The notes beneath the pieces are model-generated. The model did no database searches and was not told the DNA's origin. It saw only the letters and a program-made list of their open reading frames with translations. From assembly GCF_009877435.1 (NCBI RefSeq), contig NZ_WXEX01000009.1, forward strand, positions 62,001 to 126,000: DNA of 64,000 nucleotides. The letters run 5' to 3'. The translations under genes and the position numbers were made by a program. Source of the stretch: Heliomicrobium gestii. GTDB taxonomy: Bacteria > Bacillota > Desulfitobacteriia > Heliobacteriales > Heliobacteriaceae. This document shows, piece after piece, positions 54,044-63,769 of this stretch. Position 1 is the stretch's first letter; each line of letters starts with the position of its first letter.

Positions 54044-55645
54044 ATGGTCGAAGAGAACAAACAGAGCTTTTGGAACACCTTCCTCTACAAACACCGCAAG
54101 GACGAACTGCCTCCGCCCGATGACCGCTCCGGGAAGGTCGAGCGGGCCTTGCCGGCCTCCCTGGAGGCGACGAAGGACGCATTGAAACAAGCCCTCGGCG
54201 AGCCCAAGGATCTCTTTTTTCGCCCCATCGAGAATCCGGCGCTGGGTCGCAAATTTCTCCTGGCCGCCATTGAGGGTCTCATCGACAAAAAAGAATTGGC
54301 CCTCCATGTGATTGAGCCCTTGCAGAACGCGCCGCCCCAGGACGAGTCGTCCGATATTTTTGAGGCGCTTGGAGAGACGGTCATCTCTGTCCCCAACTGG
54401 CAGAAGATCAAAACGCTCGATCAGGCCAAAAGCCAGTTGCTTGACGGCAACACGCTGCTCTTTGCCGAAGGATTGTCTTCCGGAATCGTCATCTTCAACC
54501 ACCAGTACGAACACCGGACTGTCGGCGAGCCGATCACGGAGCAGGTGATTCGCGGGCCCATTGAGGGCTTTGTCGAGGCCCTTCGCGTCAACACGGCGTT
54601 GCTGCGCAAGCACATCAAAGACGAGCGATTGCGTTTTGAATCGATGACCATCGGCCGGCGGAGCAAGACAAAGGCGGTCGTCGCCTATGTGGAGGGGATC
54701 GCCTATCCCCCCCGGATCGACGCTGTCAAGGAGGACTTGAAAAGCCTTGACATCGACGTGGTCCATGATGTGGCCGAACTGTCGCTGCTGTTACAGAAGC
54801 GATCCTTCAACATTTTTCCGCTCAGCCTGACGAGTGAGCGCACTGACCGGGTGACGGCCGCTTTGATGGAAGGGCGCATCGCCGTCTTCATCGACAACTC
54901 GCCATCGGCCATGGTGGTGCCGGCCATCTTCATCGATTTCTGGCGCACCCCGGAGGATTACTACTATTCGCCCCTTTTGGCCACCTTTTTCCGCATTTTG
55001 CGCATGATCGTCGGCAACCACCTGACCATGATGCTGCCGGCCTTATACATCTCCTTCACCGAGTTTCCCACGGGGATTATCGGTTCCCAGTTGATCATGA
55101 ACATGGCCGCTTCCCGGGAGGGGATCGCCTTCCCCCCAACGGTGGAGGTGCTGCTCATGTTGCTCATGCTTGACATCATCCTGGAAGCGAGCCAGCGACT
55201 GCCGCGCATCGTCGGCGGCGCCGTCACGATCGTGGGTGGTCTGATCCTGGGACAGGCGGCTGTCCAGTCAAAACTGGCCTCCAATATCATCGTTATCATC
55301 GTGGCTGTGACGGCGATCACCAACCTGACCGTGTCCAATCTATCGATGCTTCAGGCCATGCGGCTCTTGAAATACTATTTCATGATTTGGGCTGCCTTCT
55401 TTGGTGTGGTCGGTGTCGTCTTTGCCGCGACCACCGTGCTGGCCTATGTGGGATCCTTAAAATCCTATGGCGTTCCCTATCTGAGCCAGATGTCGGCCAT
55501 CCATCTCCGGGACCTTACCGATACGATCTACCTCTTTTCGCCCAAGTGGCGGACAAACCGTCCACGAACCTTTAAGGCTGAGGATGGACAACACTGGGAT
55601 ACCCAGTCGATGAAATACAACGAAGACAGCATGGACGATATTTGA
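54044..55645 (+). CDS. gerA: Spore germination protein GerA-type (A subunit)
   Basis: 533 residues; the ATG at 54044 has GGGTGA upstream. An N-terminal hydrophilic domain of about 290 residues (ERALPASLEATKDALKQALG, DLFFRPIENPALGRKFLLAA, GNTLLFAEG) is followed by five or six membrane segments (MMLPALYISFTEFPTGIIG, EVLLMLLMLDIILEASQRLP, GGAVTIVGGLILGQAAV). This is the complete GerA/SpoVAF layout. It forms a germinant receptor with the next two gene products in the inner membrane of the spore. The three genes are closely spaced, the usual gerABC order. Confidence 0.95.
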   Translation: MVEENKQSFWNTFLYKHRKDELPPPDDRSGKVERALPASLEATKDALKQALGEPKDLFFRPIENPALGRKFLLAAIEGLIDKKELALHVIEPLQNAPPQDESSDIFEALGETVISVPNWQKIKTLDQAKSQLLDGNTLLFAEGLSSGIVIFNHQYEHRTVGEPITEQVIRGPIEGFVEALRVNTALLRKHIKDERLRFESMTIGRRSKTKAVVAYVEGIAYPPRIDAVKEDLKSLDIDVVHDVAELSLLLQKRSFNIFPLSLTSERTDRVTAALMEGRIAVFIDNSPSAMVVPAIFIDFWRTPEDYYYSPLLATFFRILRMIVGNHLTMMLPALYISFTEFPTGIIGSQLIMNMAASREGIAFPPTVEVLLMLLMLDIILEASQRLPRIVGGAVTIVGGLILGQAAVQSKLASNIIVIIVAVTAITNLTVSNLSMLQAMRLLKYYFMIWAAFFGVVGVVFAATTVLAYVGSLKSYGVPYLSQMSAIHLRDLTDTIYLFSPKWRTNRPRTFKAEDGQHWDTQSMKYNEDSMDDI

Positions 55646-55699
55646 CCGGTTTTGGCGAAGGTATGACCGGCGCCAGATCAGCCGCTTGGAGAGGGTACT

Positions 55700-56818
55700 G
55701 TGTACAAAGAAGAGATCTCCATGATCCAGATCGGACTCTTGATGGGCTCCTTTTTTGTCTCCGGGGCCGGTCTCTACTACCATGGCTTTTTGCTGCACAG
55801 CGTCACCTACAATCCCTGGCTGCCTCTCCTGTCCGGCGGGCTGTTGTCGTTGCTGCCCTCCGCTCTGGCGTGGTACTTTTGCGCCCGTTTCCCGCGAGAC
55901 AACATCGTCGGGGTTGCTCAAAAGCTGGCAGGACGCTGGCTTGGCGTCGTCATCACGCTGCCGCTGGTCCTGTTTCATTGGGCCCTGCCCCTTCCCGTCT
56001 TCCGGATCGCTGCCGAACTGCTCGTGGATGTGCATCTCAACCAGACGGCGCCGGTCGTCCTGTCCACCATCCTGCTGGCCATCGCCTGTTGGATCGCTCT
56101 CATGGGCACCGAAGTGGTGACGCGGACCAACGACGAGCACCTGGTGATCATCTTTCCGTTGACGGTGGTCATGTTTTATCTCTCCATCGCCGATATTCGC
56201 CTGGAACTGGTCCTTCCGGTGAACCAGTTTGATTTTTCCTACTGGGGCCGCCTCGATTTTTACGCTTCGCTGATGGTCTTTTTTGGCTTTAGCCTGCCCC
56301 TGTTCCTCAATGACTCCTTGGGGCATAGCAAGAAGATGTATTGGGTGATTCTCACCGTCACGATCGTCGGAATCCTCTACCTGCTGCTCACCCTTTTTTT
56401 GATCCTGGGGACGCTGGGGATGGAGATGGCCTCCAGCTTTGAGCAGCCCTTGAAAGTGAAGATGACCACCTTGCGCCAGATGGTCTTTTTTCAACGGGTC
56501 GACATCTTCTTGGTCCTTCTCTGGATGTTTCCCACGACGACGGCGATGGCGGCGATGATTGTCACCGGCGCGCGCGCGGTCGGACAGTGGTTAAACCTGA
56601 CCAACTATCATCCCGTTATCTATGTGTATTTTGTGGTCGCCTTTTTGCTCCGGTCTTGGTTCGAAGCCTTTCAACAATCCACCCAGTTTCTCCGCTGGCT
56701 CGGTCCCCTCTGGGGGATCTTTATGATCGGCACAGTGGGGATTCTGTTGCTTCTGGCCCGCTTCCGCCGGAAAAAAACTGCGGCCTCTCGCGGAACCGGA
56801 GGGGATTGTCATGGGTAA
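55700..56818 (+). CDS. gerB: Spore germination permease GerB
   Basis: 372 residues from a GTG with GGAGAGGG upstream. About ten membrane segments of the APC-like endospore germination permease family (SMIQIGLLMGSFFVSGAGLY, PRDNIVGVAQKLAGRWLGVV, LFHWALPLPVFRIAAELLVD). It binds the germinant, usually an amino acid or sugar. It overlaps the gerC gene by eight bases. Confidence 0.93.
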   Translation: MYKEEISMIQIGLLMGSFFVSGAGLYYHGFLLHSVTYNPWLPLLSGGLLSLLPSALAWYFCARFPRDNIVGVAQKLAGRWLGVVITLPLVLFHWALPLPVFRIAAELLVDVHLNQTAPVVLSTILLAIACWIALMGTEVVTRTNDEHLVIIFPLTVVMFYLSIADIRLELVLPVNQFDFSYWGRLDFYASLMVFFGFSLPLFLNDSLGHSKKMYWVILTVTIVGILYLLLTLFLILGTLGMEMASSFEQPLKVKMTTLRQMVFFQRVDIFLVLLWMFPTTTAMAAMIVTGARAVGQWLNLTNYHPVIYVYFVVAFLLRSWFEAFQQSTQFLRWLGPLWGIFMIGTVGILLLLARFRRKKTAASRGTGGDCHG

Positions 56819-58010
56819 GCGCAAAGACATCCGGGCATTGACATTCTTATTGCTTGTTTTCGGGGCGCTGTTGACGGGTTGCCAGGATAAGATGCCCATT
56901 GAACGGCGCGCCTTGGTCATGAATATCGGCTTCGATCTCGGTGAAAAAAAAGCGTTAGCATTGATCCCGGACATCCACAATCCCAAACAGTCGGAGTCCA
57001 ACACCCAGCCCGCCCCCGACAAAACAGCCGGGCCGCCGACGGTGGCGCCACGCCTGGAGGGCGAGACCATTGATGATTGCGTGGAGCATTCGAAAACCGT
57101 CTTGCCTCGCCAGTTGGACTTTGGCTTGTCGGGGACGATTGTCATCCGAGAACGAGCCGCCCGGGAAGGTATCTTCCCATTTTTGTCTTGGAGCATGTTT
57201 CAGGCGTCGGTCCGGCACAACGCTTACGTTTTTGTGTCGGAAACAGACCTGCAGACCTTGTTTTCCGGCAAAACCATCACCCTGGAGGGGACGCAAGGGG
57301 GGAACATCCTGGTCAGTCAATTGAACGCCGAGACGCGATCACCGGCGATCGCGCGGACCTTTCTCTGGGACGCCTACCGGACCTATCTGGACAAGACCGG
57401 CTGTATCACCGTCCCTTACATCCGGGGGGAAGAGGGAAAGATCCGGTACATTGGCACGGCGATCTTCCACCATGACAAGATGGTCGGCGCCCTGAACGTG
57501 CCGGAAACAGCGTTGATGACGACGATCCGGGAAGAACGGGTCCCCTTCCTCTACACTTTCCGCTTTCACGCCCCCGGCGGGAGCGAGGGAGGGAGGGATC
57601 CGCAGATGAAAGGACAGATGAATGCCCGTGACGACAAGGTCGGCGATGTAACCGTCCGGATTCAGCAGGTGAAGAGTTCCTACCGTGTGCGCCGCGAAGG
57701 CCCTGGCCAGTATGCGGCGACGATCCGCGTCGATATGACGGGGATGCTCTCAGACGCCAACCCGCCGCAAGTTCGTTATACCATGGAGGATTTTGACGCC
57801 ATGGGGGTTCAGGGGAGCCGATCGCTTGTCGATGACATGGATCGCATGCTGAAAAAAACGCAACAGATGCGGTCTGATGTGCTGCAGATCGGTCGCTTTG
57901 TCCGGCCGATCAACATCGAAGAGTGGCGAGCCTTGGACTGGCATGATGTCTTTCCCACGGTTCCGGTGACCTTCGAGGTAACGCTCCGGGTGGTTGGGGC
58001 GACACGATGA
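56811..58010 (+). CDS. gerC: Spore germination lipoprotein GerC
   Basis: 399 residues. The signal peptide ends in the lipobox LLTGC (Cys 24). The mature part is the three-domain GerC/GerBC fold (RRALVMNIGFDLGEKKALAL, LDFGLSGTIVIRERAAREGI, IRYIGTAIFHHDKMVGALNV, VGDVTVRIQQVKSSYRVRRE). It anchors the germinant receptor on the outer face of the spore inner membrane. A proline- and threonine-rich insertion after residue 60 is longer than usual. Confidence 0.93.
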   Translation: MGKRKDIRALTFLLLVFGALLTGCQDKMPIERRALVMNIGFDLGEKKALALIPDIHNPKQSESNTQPAPDKTAGPPTVAPRLEGETIDDCVEHSKTVLPRQLDFGLSGTIVIRERAAREGIFPFLSWSMFQASVRHNAYVFVSETDLQTLFSGKTITLEGTQGGNILVSQLNAETRSPAIARTFLWDAYRTYLDKTGCITVPYIRGEEGKIRYIGTAIFHHDKMVGALNVPETALMTTIREERVPFLYTFRFHAPGGSEGGRDPQMKGQMNARDDKVGDVTVRIQQVKSSYRVRREGPGQYAATIRVDMTGMLSDANPPQVRYTMEDFDAMGVQGSRSLVDDMDRMLKKTQQMRSDVLQIGRFVRPINIEEWRALDWHDVFPTVPVTFEVTLRVVGATR

Positions 58011-58082
58011 CCGGCGGCGTACAGCGCGCGGCTCCCCTTGTTTGGCATGGCTTTTGCATGGTGGAGAAATTGTGGAATGCGC

Positions 58083-58892
58083 TCACCGGCTCAGACAGGC
58101 GCCCAGGAGCACGATGGCGGCGAGGGCGTGACCGGGACGACCGCCCGCTTGATCCATTCGCCAAGCGATCGCTTGTTGGAGGATACGAAGGGCCGGCGGC
58201 AGGGAGAATAACAGGTAGAGCGGTGGAAAGCCAAAGAAGTAGGGTAGGGGGAGCAACGCCGCTGACAGGGCGAGGACATTGCGGATAAAGCGGCGCGCTT
58301 TGGCCAAGGAAAGAGACGGCAGGGTTCGCAGGCGCGCCCGGTCGCCTTCCAGGTCCTGCTCGTCGCTGATGATCCGTGTGGCCACGTGCAGCACGCCGAC
58401 CGCCTCGGCCAATAGAAACAGGCGGGACGAGAGATCGCCCGGCGCTCCCGCCGAACCGAGGACAAAGGCCGAGAAGACGAAGGCGAAGACCGAGAGGCCC
58501 CGTCCGATCCAGTGGCGCTCTGTGAGCCGGTGCAACGGCGGGATCGCCGCGAAGGTTGCCATCGCCGCCAGCGCCATCGCGCCCGTCCGGTCATGCAGGA
58601 ACGATGCGAGCGCGACAGCTGCGATCAGGCAAATCACGCCGTAGGCGCGGACCGCTTTGACAGTGATTCTCCCGGCCGGCAAAGGACGTTCGGGGTGGTT
58701 GATCCGATCCTCCGGCAGATCTTCGATGTCGTCAAAGGCATAGACGCCAGCGGTAAAGATCATGCCGGACAAACCGGCCAAAAGGAGAGAGTGGGCCGAA
58801 CCGCCTTCGATGAATCCGGCGGCGGCGGCGGTGACGCCGTAGCGCAGGGCGATAGGGGGGCGGCTCAAAATCCAAAAATCGATCCAATGCAT
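58083..58892 (-). CDS. UbiA-family prenyltransferase-like membrane protein
   Basis: The ATG at 58892 has AAAGGAG seven bases upstream; 269 residues. About eight membrane segments. The first Asp-rich motif reads YAFDDIEDLPEDRINHPERP, a variant of NDxxDxxxD with Asn replaced by Phe-Asp; the second motif is SDEQDLEGDRARLRTL. Both are required for Mg-prenyl-diphosphate binding. The family prenylates aromatic rings or makes chlorophyll, haem or quinone side chains. In phototrophs a similar enzyme esterifies bacteriochlorophyll; here the context gives no proof. The gene is convergent with gerC. Confidence 0.82.
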   Translation of the reverse strand: MHWIDFWILSRPPIALRYGVTAAAAGFIEGGSAHSLLLAGLSGMIFTAGVYAFDDIEDLPEDRINHPERPLPAGRITVKAVRAYGVICLIAAVALASFLHDRTGAMALAAMATFAAIPPLHRLTERHWIGRGLSVFAFVFSAFVLGSAGAPGDLSSRLFLLAEAVGVLHVATRIISDEQDLEGDRARLRTLPSLSLAKARRFIRNVLALSAALLPLPYFFGFPPLYLLFSLPPALRILQQAIAWRMDQAGGRPGHALAAIVLLGACLSR

Positions 58893-59023
58893 CAGCAATC
58901 TCCTTTAATCTTCTTTCATAACCAATAGCCTGCCCTTTGTTGACACTGTTTTTTCGCCTCTGCTAAGATATAGAAGCCACAGGGCGGGCGATCCAAAACT
59001 TCAATGAAGAAGGAGACGCCGCC

Positions 59024-60388
59024 GTGCTGGAAAAACTGTTTCACCTGAGAGCCAAAGGAACCGACGTCGCCACGGAAATCACCGCCGGGATCACCACTTT
59101 CATGACCATGGCCTACATCCTGGCCGTCAACCCGGGGATTCTCTCATCGACGGGGATGAGCAAAGACGCCGTCTTTTTCGCCACCTGTCTCGGCGCAGGG
59201 CTGGTCACCATCGCCATGGGCCTCTATGTCAACTTTCCCGTCGCCCTGGCGCCGGGCATGGGCCTCAACGCCTACTTCGCTGTCGTCGCCTCCCAACGGG
59301 GCGGCATCCCTTGGGATGTGGCCCTCGGGGCGGTCTTCATCTCGGGCCTGATCTTCATCGTGCTCACAGTCACCCAGGTGCGCCAACTGCTGATCGAAGC
59401 GGTGCCCACATCGTTGAAAAAGGCGATCACCGTCGGCATCGGGCTTTTCATCACCATCATCGGGTTGAAGCTGTCCCACCTGACTGTCGCCAGCCTCCAC
59501 CTGGGGCCGTCGCTGGGCAATGTGACCGGCACGGGCGGCTATGGACAGTTGCTCTACTTTGAGTGGGACCTGACCATCGGCAGCTTTTTGAAACCGGACA
59601 CCATGCTGGCCCTCTTCGGCCTGATCGTGACGACCGTCCTCATGGCCTTGCGGGTGCGGGGCGCGCTGCTGATCGGCATCGTCACGACGACCCTGCTGGG
59701 GATCCCCATGGGCGTCACCCCGATCGCTGACTTTTCCTTCACCTGGCCCGCCTTCAATGACCTCGCCGTCGGGTCATTGAACCTTCGCGGCGCCTTGGAA
59801 CTGGGGCTCGTCTCTGTTGTGCTGACATTTACCTTCGTCGAACTCTTCGACACCTTCGGCACCCTCGTCGGCACCGCCGGGCGGGCGGGGCTGCTCGATG
59901 AAAAAGGGCGTTCCCCCCAGATCGGCAAAGCCATGCTTGTCGACGCCGCCGGCGTCAGCCTCGGCGCCTTCCTCGGCACCTCGACGATCACCGCTTACGT
60001 CGAATCGGCCGCTGGCATCGGCGAAGGCGGGCGGACCGGCCTGACATCGGTGACGACGGGCGCCCTCTTCTTGCTCGCTCTCGTCCTGGCGCCCTTCTTC
60101 CGCCTCATCCCTGACGCCGCCACCGCGCCGGCCCTCATCGTCGTCGGCGTCCTCATGATCGGCGCCGTCCGCGACATCGACTTTGACGATTTCACCGACG
60201 CCTTGCCCGCCTTTCTCACCTTCACCCTCATGCCCTTCACCTACAACATCGCCAACGGCATCGCCGCTGGCATCGTCTTCTACACCCTCCTCAAAACCGT
60301 CACCGGCAAAGCCCGCCAGGTCCACTGGCTCCTGTACCTGCTGACCCTACTGGTCATCTGGCGGTATGTGATGTTAGGGGGGCACTGA
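59024..60388 (+). CDS. pbuG: NCS2-family purine base permease (guanine/hypoxanthine type)
   Basis: 454 residues from a GTG with AAGGAG upstream. EITAGITTFMTMAYILAVNP, ALAPGMGLNAYFAVV, FTFVELFDTFGTLVGTAGRA and GTSTITAYVESAAGIGEGGR are the AzgA/PbuG signatures, with the GxxTxxTYxES-type substrate motif. It should import guanine, hypoxanthine or adenine with protons. It sits between the UbiA-type gene and the pur operon, which fits a purine role. No purine riboswitch is visible before it. Confidence 0.9.
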   Translation: MLEKLFHLRAKGTDVATEITAGITTFMTMAYILAVNPGILSSTGMSKDAVFFATCLGAGLVTIAMGLYVNFPVALAPGMGLNAYFAVVASQRGGIPWDVALGAVFISGLIFIVLTVTQVRQLLIEAVPTSLKKAITVGIGLFITIIGLKLSHLTVASLHLGPSLGNVTGTGGYGQLLYFEWDLTIGSFLKPDTMLALFGLIVTTVLMALRVRGALLIGIVTTTLLGIPMGVTPIADFSFTWPAFNDLAVGSLNLRGALELGLVSVVLTFTFVELFDTFGTLVGTAGRAGLLDEKGRSPQIGKAMLVDAAGVSLGAFLGTSTITAYVESAAGIGEGGRTGLTSVTTGALFLLALVLAPFFRLIPDAATAPALIVVGVLMIGAVRDIDFDDFTDALPAFLTFTLMPFTYNIANGIAAGIVFYTLLKTVTGKARQVHWLLYLLTLLVIWRYVMLGGH

Positions 60389-60846
60389 AGAGGCATTGAA
60401 TTGGCGATAGGGCAGGGCAAATTCGATGTCGATGTATTAGCAGACTGTGGCAGACTGTGATGGTAGGAATATGGGGACTGGTTTTTGTTTTCAGGCGGGG
60501 TTAGGGTGGAGGGGAATAATATCGCGGGAGTTGGGATGAACGTATGGGGCAAATGGGAACATCACTTTGAAACGTCAGGGGTGGCTAGGGACGGGAGCGG
60601 TTTGAGCGGAGCGGCGAAAAAGCGAGCGCAGGCGGTGGAGCGTCAAGGGCGCCATGGTTCACATGCAGAAAAGCCCAGAGGTTTGGCGCCCAGCGGAACC
60701 GCCGAAGCGAGCCGCCGCGCAGCTCTAAGCGACCGGCCCTAGCCGCCCCGTGACGAAGCGACAGCGGTCCAAATAATAGTCCAAACCCATCTGCAAATAT
60801 ATCGACTAACGCCCCAAAACAGGGGCGCAACATAGGGAGGATACCA
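60389..60846. other. 458-bp region upstream of purE with a long inverted repeat
   Basis: No gene with family resemblance is found. At about 60628-60712 an imperfect long stem can form: GGCGGT, GCG and GGGCGCCA pair with TGGCGCCC, AGCG and ACCGCC around a 30-base loop. A small CGCCCC/GGGGCG hairpin lies at 60812-60829 just before the AGGGAGG ribosome site of purE. The region may be an untranslated leader. No known purine riboswitch is seen in it. Confidence 0.45.
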
Positions 60847-61362
60847 ATGAGCCAGCTTAACGACAAACCCCTTGTCGGCATCATCATGGGCAGCGACTCC
60901 GACCTGAAGGTCATGAAAGACGCCGTCGAAGCCCTGGAAGAATTCGGCGTCAAGTCCGAGATGATCGTCGCCTCCGCCCACCGCACGCCCGACCGCGCCG
61001 CCCGCTACGCCCAAACCGCCGAGGAGCGCGGCATCGAAGTGCTCATCGCCGGCGCCGGCATGGCGGCCCACCTGCCCGGCGTCATCGCCGCCTTCACCGT
61101 CCTGCCTGTCATCGGCGTTCCCCTGCAATCGGGCGCGCTCCGCGGCTGGGACAGCCTGCTCGCCATCGCCCAGATGCCGCCCGGCGTCCCTGTAGCGACG
61201 GTGGCTGTCGACGGCGCGAAAAACGCCGGTTTGCTGGCCATCCAGATCCTCGGCGGCAAGCATCCCCAATTGCGGGAGAAGTTCAAAGCCTACAAGGAGA
61301 AAATGGTCCGCCAGGTTGAAAAGAAAGATGCAAATTTGGGGGAGCCGAGACCGGTTTTTTAG
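60847..61362 (+). CDS. purE: N5-carboxyaminoimidazole ribonucleotide mutase
   Basis: 171 residues; the ATG has AGGGAGG upstream. The class I PurE motifs are complete: [78 protein letters not shown] and [20 protein letters not shown]. It moves CO2 from N5-CAIR to C4 of the imidazole in purine synthesis. A PurK partner is not in the window. Confidence 0.97.
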   Translation: MSQLNDKPLVGIIMGSDSDLKVMKDAVEALEEFGVKSEMIVASAHRTPDRAARYAQTAEERGIEVLIAGAGMAAHLPGVIAAFTVLPVIGVPLQSGALRGWDSLLAIAQMPPGVPVATVAVDGAKNAGLLAIQILGGKHPQLREKFKAYKEKMVRQVEKKDANLGEPRPVF

Positions 61363-61407
61363 GGTATAATAGAAGTTGGGTCTAATCAATTCTTATTCAA
61401 AACTTGA

Positions 61408-61573
61408 GGGAAGTGCAGCTCAGGGTTCCGCGTCAACGGTCTGGACCGAGCGCTGCAAAAAGGGGTTAACGTGACGATGTTCACCCTTTTTACACCGGAG
61501 GGAGAAAAGCCCAGGCGGATAGGTTCCTTGCATTGGCAAGGCGGGAATCTATCTGCCCGGGCTTTGCTTTTTG
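61408..61573 (+). promoter_or_regulatory. ykkC-family riboswitch with terminator, probably PRPP-sensing
   Basis: The conserved blocks of the ykkC RNA are seen in order: GCTCAGGGTTCCG, six bases, CGGTCTGGACCGAG (stem CCG/CGG, closing GCAGC with GCTGC), a GGGGTTAAC/GTTCACCC hairpin, then ACACCGGAGGGAGAAAAGCC. The last block is also the 5' arm of a strong terminator: AAAGCCCAGGCGGATAG pairs with CTATCTGCCCGGGCTTT at 61544-61565, then GCTTTTT. Ligand binding would hold this arm in the aptamer and let transcription go on. ykkC subtypes bind guanidine, ppGpp or PRPP; in front of purB the PRPP type is most likely. A TATAAT at 61365-61370 could start a transcript here. Confidence 0.85.
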
Positions 61574-61652
61574 CAAAAAACTCAGCGACATTCACGCACG
61601 AACCGTCCTCACCCGATGAGGGACGGCGCAGAAATCAGGGAGGGGTATAGGG

Positions 61653-62945
61653 ATGATCGAACGTTACACACTCAAAGACATGGGGGCCATCTGGGCCGAC
61701 GAAAACCGCTTTCGCAAATGGCTCGATGTGGAAGTAGCTGCCTGCGAAGCCCTGGCTGTTCTGGGCAAGATTCCCCAGGAGGCTTTCGAAGCCATCCGCG
61801 ACAAGGCTGACTTCAATGTCCAGCGCATCCTGGAGATCGAAGAAGTGACCAAACACGACGTGCTGGCCTTCCTCACCTGTGTCGCCGAATATGTCGGTGA
61901 GGAATCGAAATACATCCACATGGGCATGACCTCTTCCGACGTGTTGGACACCTCCTTGTCCTTGCAGATGCGCGAGGCTGGGGAGATCATCCTCCAAAAG
62001 CTGAAAAAACTGCGTGAAGTCATCGGCGAGCGGGCCAAGGAACACAAATACACCGTCATGGTCGGCCGCACCCACGGCATCCACGCTGAGCCCGTCACTT
62101 TTGGCCTCAAACTCGCCCTCTGGTACGACGAAGTCAACCGCTGCATCAAGCGCATGAACCACGCCATCGAGACGATCAGCGTCGGCGCCATCTCCGGCGC
62201 TGTGGGCACCTTCGCCCAGATCGATCCCTTCGTGGAGGAATACGCCTGCCGCAAGCTGGGCCTTCGTCCCGCCCCCATCTCCACCCAGGTCATCCAGCGG
62301 GACCGCCATGCCGAGTACATGACCACCCTGGCGGTCATCGGTTCGTCGCTGGACAAGTTCGCTACAGAACTGCGGAACCTGCAGCGCACCGACATCCATG
62401 AGGTGGAAGAGGCCTTCTCCAAGGGCCAAAAAGGTTCCTCCGCCATGCCCCACAAGAAAAACCCGATCACCTCGGAGCGTGTCGCCGGCCTGGCCCGGGT
62501 GCTGCGCGGCAATGCCCTAGCCGCCATGGAAAACGTCGCCCTCTGGCATGAGCGCGACATCACCCACTCCTCGGTGGAACGGGTCATCGTTCCCGATTCG
62601 ACGATCCTCCTCGACTACATGCTGGCCAAGATGATCGACATCGTCGCCAACCTGAACGTCTACCCCGAAACGATGCAAGAGAATCTGGAAAAAACCCTCG
62701 GCCTTGTCAACAGCCAGCGGGTGATGCTCGCCCTCGTCGACAAGGGAGCCCTGCGCGAGACGGCCTACCACTGGGTCCAGCGCAACGCCCTCAAGGCCTG
62801 GGAAATCAAGCGGCCCTTCAAGGAACTGGTCCTCGAAGACAGCGAGATCATGGAAAAACTGAGCCCTGCCGAAGTGGAAGGTCTCTTCGATTACGACTAC
62901 CACATCAAGCACGTAGACACCCTCTTTAAACGGGTCGGCCTGTAA
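61653..62945 (+). CDS. purB: Adenylosuccinate lyase
   Basis: 430 residues; AGGGAGGGG precedes the ATG. Family motifs: HIGMTSSDVLDTSLSLQM-like HMGMTSSDVLDTSLSLQMRE near 89-108, VGRTHGIHAEPVTFGLKLAL with the active-site His near 142, and SSAMPHKKNPITSERVAGLA, the signature of the fumarase/aspartase superfamily near 262-282. It catalyses two steps, SAICAR to AICAR and adenylosuccinate to AMP, both releasing fumarate. Placed behind the ykkC riboswitch and before purC. Confidence 0.97.
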   Translation: MIERYTLKDMGAIWADENRFRKWLDVEVAACEALAVLGKIPQEAFEAIRDKADFNVQRILEIEEVTKHDVLAFLTCVAEYVGEESKYIHMGMTSSDVLDTSLSLQMREAGEIILQKLKKLREVIGERAKEHKYTVMVGRTHGIHAEPVTFGLKLALWYDEVNRCIKRMNHAIETISVGAISGAVGTFAQIDPFVEEYACRKLGLRPAPISTQVIQRDRHAEYMTTLAVIGSSLDKFATELRNLQRTDIHEVEEAFSKGQKGSSAMPHKKNPITSERVAGLARVLRGNALAAMENVALWHERDITHSSVERVIVPDSTILLDYMLAKMIDIVANLNVYPETMQENLEKTLGLVNSQRVMLALVDKGALRETAYHWVQRNALKAWEIKRPFKELVLEDSEIMEKLSPAEVEGLFDYDYHIKHVDTLFKRVGL

Positions 62946-63040
62946 GCTGCCAACCGGTTTCAACAAAAACGAAAACGACAAAAAGACGGGAACGACAAGT
63001 GACATAGATGCCGTAGGAGCGTAGAAAGGGGAGTCCATCC

Positions 63041-63766
63041 ATGCCAGCCGTAAGCAAACTGGAACAGATCTACGAGGGAAAAGCGAAAAAGGTCTTCCGG
63101 ACCGAAAACCCCGATATCTACTGGATCGAGTACAAGGACTCGGCGACCGCCTTTAACGGCGAAAAGAAAGCGGAGATCGAAAACAAGGGCGTCCTCAACA
63201 ACCGCATTTCGGCCCTCTTCTTTCAGTACCTGGCCCAACAAGGCGTTCCGTCCCACTTTGTCGAGTTGATCAACGACCGGGAGATGCTCGTCAAGTCCCT
63301 GCAGATCATCCCCGTAGAAGTGGTCGCCCGCAACACCGTCGCCGGTTCTCTGGCCAAGCGGGTCGGTCAGCCTGAAGGAACGCCGCTGGCCAAACCGGTC
63401 CTCGAGTTTTACTACAAGGACGACGCCCTCGGCGACCCCATGATCAACGAGTATCATATCGCCGCCATGGAATGGGCCACACCGGCGCAGATGGATGCCG
63501 TCAAAGCCATCGCCCTCAAGGTTAACGACATCCTCAAGGAATTCCTTGCCGGTTTGAACATTGACCTTGTCGACTTCAAACTCGAGTTTGGCCTCCATAA
63601 CGGCGAGGTGCTCCTGGGCGATGAGATCTCGCCGGACACGTGCCGCTTCTGGGACAGCCGCACGAAAGAAAAGCTGGACAAGGACCGCTTCCGCCGCGAC
63701 TTGGGCGGTCTGGAAGAGGCCTACCAGGAGATCCTCCGTCGCCTGGAGAGCAAACTGAAGGGGTAA
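63041..63766 (+). CDS. purC: SAICAR synthase
   Basis: 241 residues; AGAAAGGGG upstream. [20 protein letters not shown] opens the ATP site, followed by [39 protein letters not shown] and [24 protein letters not shown] and [15 protein letters not shown] close the active site. It joins aspartate to CAIR using ATP. It lies 95 bp after purB and three bases before purS. Confidence 0.97.
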   Translation: MPAVSKLEQIYEGKAKKVFRTENPDIYWIEYKDSATAFNGEKKAEIENKGVLNNRISALFFQYLAQQGVPSHFVELINDREMLVKSLQIIPVEVVARNTVAGSLAKRVGQPEGTPLAKPVLEFYYKDDALGDPMINEYHIAAMEWATPAQMDAVKAIALKVNDILKEFLAGLNIDLVDFKLEFGLHNGEVLLGDEISPDTCRFWDSRTKEKLDKDRFRRDLGGLEEAYQEILRRLESKLKG

Positions 63767-63769
63767 CCC

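Noticed and set aside
59000-59023. Purine riboswitch before the purine permease
   Set aside because: The gap to the divergent gene is short and none of the conserved purine-aptamer bases is seen.
60485-60742. 85-residue plus-strand frame upstream of purE
   Set aside because: Low-complexity, no ribosome site, and it runs through the inverted repeat.
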